64,000 nt of DNA from the NCBI GenBank assembly GCA_963691705.1, contig OY829541.1, forward strand, positions 30,392,719-30,456,718. Reading direction: 5' to 3'. The DNA comes from Viola odorata. Taxonomy: Eukaryota; Streptophyta; Magnoliopsida; Malpighiales; Violaceae. The position numbers and the translations under genes are program-made. The notes under the pieces are model-generated. The model was given only the letters and a program-made list of their open reading frames with translations. It did not search any database and was not told the DNA's origin. Positions 30,556-40,200 of the stretch are shown here, piece after piece; the first letter of the stretch is position 1, and each line of letters opens with the position of its first letter.

Positions 30556-33387
30556 ATTGAGAGAAAAGGACAGGCAAATAAAAAGAAATTGAGTGTATAT
30601 GCCAAAGGGAGTGAAGTGAGGAAAGCACTGATTTCTTACAAACACGGTTTTGGCGAAAGCCGTCCCTTCCTTCTAATCCGTTTTCACTCTTACTGTTTGC
30701 TATCTGATGAAACGGATCGTGAACATGCCGTTCCAATTGGACTTTCTTCTCTCTTGCAGGAATTTGCCGATGTTCTACCCGAAGAGATGCCGCCTGGCCT
30801 ACCTCCGTTTCGAGGCATAGAACATCAGATTGACTTTGTCCCTGGATCGGCAATTCCACATCGGCCAGCTTACCGATCCAATCCAGAGGAGACAAAGGAA
30901 CTGCAACGGCAAGTGGACGATTTGCTTGCGCGTGGGTACGTTCGGGAGAGCCTGCCTCCATGTGCCGTTCCTGTCATTCTAGTACCAAAGAAAGACGGCA
31001 CTTGGAGAATGTGCGTTGATTGCCGAGCAGTCAACAAAATCACTGTAAAGTATCACCACCCTATTCCTCGATTAGATGACATGTTAGATGAATTAAGTGG
31101 TAGTCAAATTTTTTCTAAAATTGATTTAATGAGTGGTTACCACCAAATTCACATGAAAGAAGGGGATGAATGGAAAACTGCGTTTAAAACTAAGTATGGT
31201 TTGTATGAGTGGATGGTTATGCCGTTTGGTTTAACTAATGCCCCTAGCACCTTTATGAGGTTAATGAACCACGTACTGCGGCACTTAATTGGCAGATTTG
31301 TTGTCGTTTATTTTGATGACATTTTAGTCTATAGCAAATATTTTGATGAGCATGTTTTACATCTTAGGGAGGTTTTTCTAACACTTCGTGAACAGGTATT
31401 ATATGCTAAACCTAGTAAGTGTTCATTCGCAATGGAACAAGTTGGTTTTCTTGGTTTTATTGTGAGTGCAGATGGCGTTAAAGTGGATGAAGAGAAAATC
31501 CGCGCGATTCAGGAGTGGCCGACGCCGAAGTCCGTTAGTGATGTGCGATCATTCCATGGCTTGGCGAGCTTCTATCGGCGATTTGTCAAAGACTTTAGCA
31601 CCATCGTTGTTCCTCTGAATGAATTAACCAAGAAGAATGTTATTTTCAGGTGGGATCAGCAACAAGAAGAGGCGTTTGCTACCCTCAAGGATCGGCTCTG
31701 TGCCGCTCCCGTCCTAGCACTGCCCGACTTCAGCAAGGCGTTTGAGATAGAGTGTGACGCCAGCGGGTTAGGAATCGGCGCCGTTCTGATGCAAGAGAAA
31801 CGACCGATTGCCTTTTTCAGTGAAAAGCTCAAGGATGCTCAACTCCGATATCCTACCTATGACAAGGAGTTCTATGCTCTTGTCAGAGCGTTGGAAACAT
31901 GGCAACACTACTTGATGCCGAGAGAGTTTATCATCCACACAGACCATTTGAGCTTGAAATACCTAAAGGGTCAAGGGAAGCTGAATCGGCGACATGCCGT
32001 TTGGATGGAATTCATTGAAGCCTTCCCTTACCACATTCAGTACAAGCAAGGTAAAGAGAATGTTGTTGCCGATGCACTATCTCGAAGGTACGTGCTCATT
32101 ACTTCTCTAAATGCCAAATTACTTGGATTTTCACATATTATAGAACTCTATGCTGCCGATTCTGATTTTGGTGATATTTATATGCATGGCGTTTCTATTT
32201 CTAGTTCTAAATTCTTTAAACAAGAGGGATATTTATTTAAAGGTAAACACTTGTGTGTTCCTCATTGTTCTCTTCGTGAATTACTGGTGCATGAAGCCCA
32301 TAGTGGTGGTTTAATGGGTCACTTTGGCGTGACTAAAATTTTGGATGTATTGCATGATCATTTTTACTGGCCTCACATGAAGCGTGATGTTGAGCGCATT
32401 ATTGCTAGATGTTTAATATGTCGTAAAGCCAAGTCTAAATCGGCTGGTCATGGAGAATACATGCCGTTACCTGTTCCTTCTCACCCTTGGACCGATTTAT
32501 CTATGGATTTTGTGGTAGGATTGCCTAGGTCTAAGAACGGAAAGGATAGTATTTTTGTTGTAGTGGACAGATTTTCAAAAATGTCCCATTTTATTGCATG
32601 TTCGACTACTTCTGATGCTACTCAGATTGCTGATTTGTTCTTTCGTGAAGTAGTCCGTTTGCATGGTATCCCTTTGACGATTGTGAGTGATAGAGATACT
32701 AAGTTTCTTAGTCATTTTTGGCGTGTCTTATGGAAGAAGCTTGGTACTAAGTTATTGTATTCTACATCTTTTCACCCACAAACGGATGGTCAAACAGAGG
32801 TGGTAAATCGGACTCGCGGCTCCCTTTTACGCACCCTAGTTCGTAAGCATGTTTCTACTTGGGTTGATCATTTACCGTTTATTGAATTTGCTTACAACCG
32901 TGCTGTTCATTCTACTACTCATTACTTGCCGTTTGAACTAGTATATGGATTTAATCCTAGAACTATTTTGGATTTAACTCCTTTACCTTTGAGTGATGTT
33001 GTAAGTTTAGATGGTGCCCAGAAGGCTGATTTTGTCAAGCAATTGCATGCTAAGGCAAAGCAGAACATTGAGCGCATGAATGAGAAGCTGATGCTGAAAC
33101 GGAACGATGGCCGACGGCTAGTGACGTTCCAGGTTGGCGATTGGGTTTGGTTGCATATGCGCAAGGAGCATTTTCCTGCCCAACGCCGCGGCAAGCTATC
33201 TCCTAGAGGCGATGGACCGTTCCAGATTGTCGAGAAGATCAACAACAATGCCTATAAACTGGCGTTGCCGAGTGAGTATGGTGCCGTTAGCTCTACCTTT
33301 AATGTTTCTGACTTAGAATTGTTTGATGCAGATGACGAGTATGGACTTTCAGCTGATGCCGATTCGGATTCGAGGGCGAATCCTTCC

Positions 33388-33401
33388 GAAGGGGGAGGGA
33401 A
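33388..33401 (+). other. Polypurine tract of element C
   Basis: GAAGGGGGAGGGAA lies immediately before the 3' LTR and inside the pol frame (SEGGGN). Confidence 0.85.
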
Positions 33402-34341
33402 TGATGCGAATCCACGCATCCAACTACCGTTACCACCAGCTGGTCCCATGACTCGAGCCAGAGCTAGAAAGCTTCAAGACCGTTTGTCATCTCTCATTCA
33501 CAAGGAGCTGGAATGTGAGAGGACAAGTGAGGAAGCTGCACTTAGAGAGAAGACACCAAGAGTTGTGAATCTCCTTACATTCACAATGCCCGAAGATGAT
33601 TCTGCCAGAAACGGCACTTGACCGTTTGTCACCAAAACGGCTCTTATCCGATTCATTCAAAACGGCTCTTGTCCGTTTCGCTTAAATCGGCACCTGACCG
33701 TTTCACTCAGCCATTGCCGTTTCACTCATCTGTCTCGCGTGCCGATTGCTCAAAACGGCTCCTGCCCGTTTCGCGTGTCCAGAAGCGCGCGTTGACTGAA
33801 GTTTAAGTTGTTGACTTTAATTATTTTAGCTTAATTAGTTAATTAGACAGTTTTAATTAGTTAAGTTATCTTCCTATTTTAGAAGTCCTACTTCTATTCC
33901 TATTTGGTTCACTATTAGTGTTTGTTTGTAACCTATATAAGGAACCACTTGGCTACTTTATTAAGTTGGCTGTTATTTGATAAATTGAGATATTCTCTTC
34001 AATCTCCGCCCCTTGTTCAAGTTGGTTGAACCTTGTTCTTCTTGAGTCCGCAATACTTGAGTCGTATACAAGTAAATCTTGGAATTGCATCCTACTTGTT
34101 GTTTATCTTTTTGTTCGGACTTTGGTTAGCTGTTGCTTAGCGTTCAGCAGGTCTTAGTTGTGCAAGTTTATCATTCACAAGGACCCTCTCTTGTTCGGAT
34201 TTTGGTTGGCTGTTGCTTAGCGTTCAGCAGGTCTTAATTGTGCAAGTGAGTTCTATCTATTCTATCTATTCCGCAGGAAATCCATCTTTGAACAAAGATC
34301 AAAATTGGTGCTACGCATCCTAAGGAACCAGGATCGTATCA
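33402..34341 (+). repeat. Element C 3' LTR (940 bp)
   Basis: Same length as the 5' LTR with five substitutions seen by eye (for example TTAGTGTTTG near 33915 and TATCTTTTTG near 34105). Encodes the last 73 codons of pol, including [18 protein letters not shown]. Confidence 0.96.
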
Positions 34342-34417
34342 CTTACACTCACGCCTCTTAGGCTTTTCTCACATCACTTTGTATGCCTCGGATGAGGACT
34401 TTTGTGACATGTATCTT
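34342..34417 (+). mobile_element. Element A, short continuation after element C
   Basis: Begins with the second copy of the TSD CTTAC and continues the pol frame of element A (GFSH- and LYASDEDF-like codons expected at the start of integrase). It is cut at 34417 by element E. The rest of A is presumably beyond the right edge. Confidence 0.8.
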
Positions 34418-34504
34418 TGATACGATCCTTGTTTGCAAAGGAGACGTAGCACCAATGTTGATCTTTGTTCAAGACGGGATTTCCCTGCGGAATGGATAAC
34501 TTTC
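34418..34504 (-). mobile_element. Element E 3' LTR, outer fragment
   Basis: TGATACGATCC at the left end is the LTR terminus of a minus-strand element; GTAGCACCAAT and TTTGATCTTTGTTC match the 3' ends of the D and F LTRs. The last five bases CTTTC are repeated at 61597-61601, and the sequence after that continues the same LTR, so element B split this LTR. Confidence 0.88.
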
Positions 34505-35247
34505 TGATATGGCCCAAGCTCTGATTTGGAGGAGTTAGGCCGAAGGAATCCTTGAAGGAGTCGGATCTAGTCTCTTTAGGAGGTTGGCGTTTGAATAATC
34601 GGATGGATGAACGGATTATTTGAGATGGTGATGGGGTTGATAGCAGCGGACATAAATGGAGGAAAAGGATAGTGTATTGATGATAACAAAAAGGAACTAT
34701 TGTTCTTGACAAACCCCCTCACCTCTTGGATGAGTAACCTTGCCGAAAAGAACGAAGGATCTCTTAAACAAATACAACCCTCTCACCTCTTGGATGAGCA
34801 ACCTGATTCGTTTAGATAGTTGGTGCTGGTTTTAAGAACCCTAATGCTTAAGCTAAAAGTTTGGTCCTTGAAGAAGATAACACAAAAACAAAGACAAGTG
34901 CAATAATGAACAAATTGCACTTTAAATACTCTAGGTTATTACAAGGAGTAAATACTCCTTTACCCTTAGGTATAAGTGGCTGGACAGCCAGCCTTGAAGG
35001 CTTGGAGATGGGCTGGTGCGGCCTTGGCTGATCCGTGCACATGTAGCCATGCCTAGCCGCGGACGCTCATGGTTTCCGAGGGTTACGTGCGCTAATCCTC
35101 ATGGTATGTCCGAGTAAGGCATGAACGCACGTAGTCCATCTTTCCCTTGGCTTTAGGTTGGTTTCTTCGGCCCTAAGGCTCTTCAAGAGGGTGGCTGCTA
35201 GGGCTTTGCTCCGAGTGAAGTATCCATGAGCATTGGTGCTCATATCA
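34505..35247 (-). repeat. Element B 3' LTR (743 bp)
   Basis: Plus-strand ends TGATATGG and CATATCA. On the minus strand it encodes the last 60 codons of pol and contains a TATTTAAAG TATA-like box near 34918-34926. PPT-like purines (complement of TCCCCTCCCCGTT, 35248-35260) adjoin it. Confidence 0.93.
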
Positions 35248-36349
35248 TCCCCTCCCCGTTTGAAGGGATTCGACCTCGAATCCATGGGCTGCTCCTCTTC
35301 AACACCCTCGGTATCGCCTGCAAAGTAAGGAGACAAGTCATTAATATTAAAGGTTGAGCTAACGGACCCAAAAGAAAGAGGTATGTCTAAGCGATAAGCA
35401 TTATCGCTGAATTTCTCCACAATTAGAAAGGGGCCGTCTCCCCGTTGGCTAAGTTTCCCTTTCCGTTGAGTTGGGAAACGGTCTTTTCTCAAATGCAGCC
35501 ACACCCATTCGCCAACTTCAAATGACTTGATGTGGCGTCCCGAGTTGCGTTTGGCCATCAACTTGGAGTTCAATGCCTCCATTCGCTCCTTTGCTTTTCC
35601 ATGCAATTGCTGCACCACGACTGCTTTTTCCTCACCATCTATGCTTATCAAATCAGCCAAAGGAAGAGGCAGCAAGTCTATGGGGGTGAGTGGGTTAAAC
35701 CCATAGACTAGCTCAAAAGGTGAAAAGCGAGTGGAAGAATGCATGGCACGATTGTATGCGAATTCAATAAAAGGGATGCAATCGTCCCATGACTTAGAGT
35801 ATTGCTGAATCATCACTCGTAGCATTGTGCCTAAAGTCCTATTAACTACTTCAGTTTGGCCATCCGTTTGGGGATGACAAGATGTAGAAAACAGCAACTT
35901 AGTACCCAATTTACCCCACAACACACGCCAAAAGTGACTAAGGAATTTGCTATCCCTATCACTAACAATTGTGCGAGGCATACCATGTAAGCGGACAATC
36001 TCTCGAAAGAAAAGTGTGGCAATGTGCGATGCATCATTTGTAGTGTGACATGGTATAAAATGAGCCATTTTTGAAAAGCGATCAACAACTACAAAGAGTG
36101 AATCCTTGCCTCGTTTTGAGCGAGGCAAACCAACTACGAAATCCATAGATAAATCACACCAAGGATGTGATGGCACAGGTAGAGGCATATAAAGACAATG
36201 ATTAAGGCATTTAGATTTAGCAAGTTTACAAGTAATGCAAGCTGCCACAAAATTAGTAACTTGTTTCTTCATGTGTGGCCAAAAGAAATGTTCTTTAAGT
36301 GTGCTAATAGTCTTTTCTACGCCAAAGTGGCCCATTAGACCACCTCCAT
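35067..36349 (-). pseudogene. Element B pol, integrase segment and C-terminus
   Basis: Open from the D1 insertion point at 36349 to a stop at 35067. Contains the second His and the CITC pair of the integrase zinc finger, DDE residues in SMDFVVG, SDRDSKF and GQTEVV, and a GDGPFLIVEK module. The C-terminal SRSNPF and YFTRSKA region runs 181 nt into the LTR. The upstream part of the domain lies beyond D1 at 43963. Intact here, but the gene as a whole is defective. Confidence 0.9.
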
Positions 36350-37256
36350 TGATACGATCCTGGTTCCTTAGGATGCGTAGCACCAATTTTGATCTTTGTT
36401 CAAAGACGGATTTCCTGCGGAAATAGATAACTCGACAAGTACGAGCTTAGACCACTTAGCTAACCTGTGCTAAGAGCCCTAATCGATTTCAAGTCAAGGG
36501 TCTTGAATCGAGTTCTTAGGACTAGACTCAACAATGTGAGAATCACACTAAGATAAACGACACAATAATACAATTCCAAGATTTACTTGTATACGACTCA
36601 AGTATTGCGGACTCAAGAAGAACAAGGTTCAACCAACTTGAACAAGGGGCGGAGATTGAAGAGAATATCTCAATTTATCAAATAACAGCCAACTTAATAA
36701 AGTAGCCAAGTGGCTCCTTATATAGGTTACAAACAAACCCTAATAGTAAACCAAATAGGAATAGAAGTAGGACTTCCAAAATAGGAAGATAACTTAACTA
36801 ATTAAAACTGTCTAATTAACTAATTAAGCTAAAATAATTAAAGTCAACAACTTGAACTTCAGTCAACGCGCGCTTCTGGACACGCGAAACGGGCAGGAGC
36901 CGTTTTGAGCAATCGGCACGCGTGACAGATGAGTGAAACGGCAATGGCTGAGTGAAACGGTCAAGTGCCGATTTAAGCGAAACGGACAAGGGCCGTTTTG
37001 AACGAATCGGACAAGAGCCGTTTTGGTGACAAACGGTCAAGTGCCGTTTCTGGCAGAATCATCTTCGGTCATTGTGAATGTAAGGAGATTCACAACTCTT
37101 GGTGTCTTCTCTCTAAGTGCAGCTTCCTCACTTGTCCTCTCACATTCCAGCTCCTTGTGAATGAGAGATGACAAACGGTCTTTAAGCTTTCTAGCTCTGG
37201 CTCGAGTCATTGGACCAGCTGGTGGTAACGGTAGTTGGATGCGTGGATTCGCATCA
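36350..37256 (-). repeat. Element D1 3' LTR (907 bp)
   Basis: TGATACGATCC at the plus-strand left end and GGATTCGCATCA at the right. Encodes the last 73 codons of pol, carries the AACGG cluster (36887-37049) and a TATATAAGG box. Segment 36432-36571 replaces the two-copy repeat found in the C and D2 LTRs and contains an inverted repeat, TCGATTTCAAG with CTTGAATCGA. Confidence 0.95.
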
Positions 37257-40200
37257 TTCCCTCCCCCTTCGGAAGGATTCTCCCTCGAATCCGAATCGGC
37301 ATCAGCTGAAAGTCCATACTCGTCATCTGCATCAAACAATTCTAAGTCAGAAACATTAAAGGTAGAGCTAACGGCACCATACTCACTCGGCAACGCCAGT
37401 TTATAGGCATTGTTGTTGATCTTCTCGACAATCTGGAACGGTCCGTCGCCTCTAGGAGATAGCTTGCCGCGGCGTTGGGCAGGAAAACGCTCCTTGCGCA
37501 TATGCAACCAAACCCAATCGCCAACCTGGAACGTCACTAGTCGTCGGCCATCGTTCCGTTTCAGCATCAGCTTCTCATTCATGCGCTCAATGTTCTGCTT
37601 CGCCTTAGCATGTAATTGCTTGACAAAATCAGCCTTCTGGGCACCATCTAAACTCACAACATCACTCAAAGGAAAAGGAGTTAAATCCAAAACAGTTCTA
37701 GGATTAAATCCATACACTAGTTCAAACGGCGAGTAATGAGTAGTAGAATGAACAGCACGGTTGTAAGCAAATTCAATAAACGGTAAATGATCAACCCAAG
37801 TAGAAACATGCTTACGAACTAGGGTGCGTAAAAGGGAGCCAAGAGTCCGATTTACCACCTCTGTTTGACCATCCGTTTGTGGGTGAAAAGATGTAGAATA
37901 CAATAACTTAGTACCAAGCTTCTTCCATAAGACACGCCAAAAATGACTAAGAAACTTAGTATCTCTATCACTCACAATCGTCAAAGGGATACCATGCAAA
38001 CGGACTACTTCACGAAAGAACAAATCAGCAATCTGAGTAGCATCAGAAGTAGTCGAACATGCAATAAAATGGGACATTTTTGAAAACCTGTCCACCACAA
38101 CAAAAACACTATCCTTACCGTTCTTAGACCTGGGTAGTCCGACGACAAAGTCCATGGACAAATCGGTCCAAGGATGAGAAGGAACAGGTAACGGCATGTA
38201 TTCTCCATGACCAGCAGATTTAGATTTGGCTCTACGACAAGTCAAACATCTAGCAATAATGCGCACGACATCACGCTTCATGTGAGGCCAATAAAAGTGA
38301 TCATGTAACACATCCAAAGTTTTAGTCACGCCAAAGTGACCCATTAAACCACCACTATGGGCTTCATGCACCAGTAATTCACGAAGAGAGCAATGAGGAA
38401 TACATAAATGTTTGCCTTTAAACAAATAACCCTCATGCTTGTAGAATTTAGAACCAGAAATAGAAACGCCATGCAAATAAATATCACCAAAATCAGAATC
38501 GGTAGCATAGAGTTCGATAATGTGCGAAAATCCAAGCAATTTGGCATTTAGAGAAGTAATGAGCACGTACCTTCGAGATAGTGCATCGGCAACAACATTC
38601 TCTTTACCTTGCTTGTACTGAATGTGGTAAGGGAAGGCTTCAATGAATTCCATCCAAACGGCATGTCGCCGATTCAGCTTCCCTTGACCCTTTAGGTATT
38701 TCAAGCTCAAATGGTCTGTGTGGATGATAAACTCTCTCGGCATCAAGTAGTGTTGCCATGTTTCCAACGCTCTGACAAGAGCATAGAACTCCTTGTCATA
38801 GGTAGGATATCGGAGTTGGGCATCCTTGAGCTTTTCACTGAAATAGGCAATCGGTCGTTTCTCTTGCATCAGAACGGCGCCGATTCCTAACCCGCTGGCG
38901 TCGCACTCGATCTCAAACGCCTTGCTGAAATCGGGCAATGCTAGTACGGGAGCGGCACAGAGCCGTTCCTTGAGGGTAGCAAACGCCTCCTCCTGTTGTT
39001 GCTCCCACCTGAAAACAACATTCTTTTTTGTTAAATCATTCAATGGAACGACAATGGTGCTAAAATCCTTTACAAAACGCCGATAGAAACTCGCTAATCC
39101 ATGGAACGATCTCACATCGGTAGCGGCCTTCGGCGTCGGCCATTCCCGTATCGCGCGGATCTTCTCTTCATCCACTTTAACGCCTCCTGCACTGACAATG
39201 AAACCAAGAAAACCAACTTGTTCTAATGCAAAAGAACACTTACTAGGTTTAGCATATAATTTCTGCTCACGAAGTGTTAGAAAAACTTCCCTAAGATGTA
39301 AAGCATGTTCATCCAATGATTTGCTATAGATTAAAATGTCATCAAAATAAACTACAACAAATTTACCAATTAAGTGCCGAAGTACATGGTTCATTAACCT
39401 CATAAAGGTGCTAGGAGCATTAGTCAAGCCAAACGGCATAACCATCCATTCATATAAGCCATACTTAGTTTTAAAATCAGTTTTCCATTCATCCCCTTCT
39501 TTCATACGAATTTGGTGGTAGCCACTCATTAAATCAATTTTAGAAAATACTATACTACCACTTAATTCATCTAACATATCATCCAATCGAGGAATAGGAT
39601 GGCGATACTTTACAGTGATTTTGTTGACTGCTCGACAATCAACACACATGCGCCAAGATCCGTCCTTCTTTGGGACCAGAATGACTGGAACGGCACATGG
39701 AGACAGACTCTCCCGAACGTACCCACGCGCAAGCAAATCGTCAACTTGCCGTTGCAGTTCCTTTGTCTCCTCTGGATTGGATCGGTAAGCCGGCCGATGA
39801 GGAATTGCCGATCCAGGAACAAAGTCGATCTGATGTTCTATGCCTCGAATCGGAGGTAAGCCAGGTGGCATTTCTTCGGGTAGAACATCTCCAAATTCCT
39901 GCAAGAGAGAAGATATACCAATCGGAACGGTATGGTGCCGTTCCGTTTCATTTGAGGTTAAACAATAAGAGCGAAAACGGATAAGAAGTAGAGGACGGCT
40001 TGCGTCAAAACAATTGTTATGAGAAAGCATGGCTCTCCTTACTTCGCTCCCCTTGGCATATACACTCAATTTCTTTTTATTTACCTCTCCTTTTCTCTCA
40101 ATGCCACTCTCATCACGCTTACTCTTTTCGTGCGAATGTTTACACTCGCCCTCTGCATGTTTGCTGTTTTCATGCGACTGTTTACACTCTCCCTCTGCAT

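Larger units (their letters stand above)
28540..33621 (+). pseudogene. Element C gag-pol polyprotein with one in-frame TAG
   Basis: Gag starts MSQEGVQQPD and is open for 376 codons with an intact capsid core (WWEQF, MRQRFVP, TMARF). TAG at 29668-29670 replaces a Glu codon found in D1 and D2. The frame then stays open to 33621, through a CCHC knuckle whose second Cys is Trp (codon 29686-29688), protease (IDNGS), linker repeats, RT (FSKIDLMSGYHQ, YFDD), RNase H (ECDASG, YDKEFYAL, HTDHLSL, VADALS), integrase zinc finger, DDE core (MDFVVG, SDRDTKF, QTE) and a GDGPF module. The last 220 nt lie in the 3' LTR. The stop and the Cys to Trp change indicate inactivation. Confidence 0.92.
26674..34341 (+). 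mobile_element. Element C: full-length Ty3/gypsy element (7668 bp), TSD CTTAC
   Basis: Two 940-bp LTRs flank one gag-pol region on the + strand. The 5-bp duplication CTTAC is present at 26669-26673 and 34342-34346 and lies inside element A's RNase H/integrase junction. Same family as D1 and D2 by protein and LTR sequence. By eye the two LTRs differ at five positions, so the insertion is recent. The polyprotein has one premature stop, so this copy is probably non-autonomous now. Confidence 0.97.

Noticed and set aside
29842..33621. Element C pol starting at GTG 29842 as a separate gene
   Set aside because: The frame is open from 29671 directly after the TAG, through the zinc knuckle, and is colinear with the single frames of D1 and D2.
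34418..34504. A solo-LTR scrap of its own
   Set aside because: Its last five bases CTTTC recur at 61597-61601 and the sequence continues there as the same LTR, so it is one end of element E split by B.
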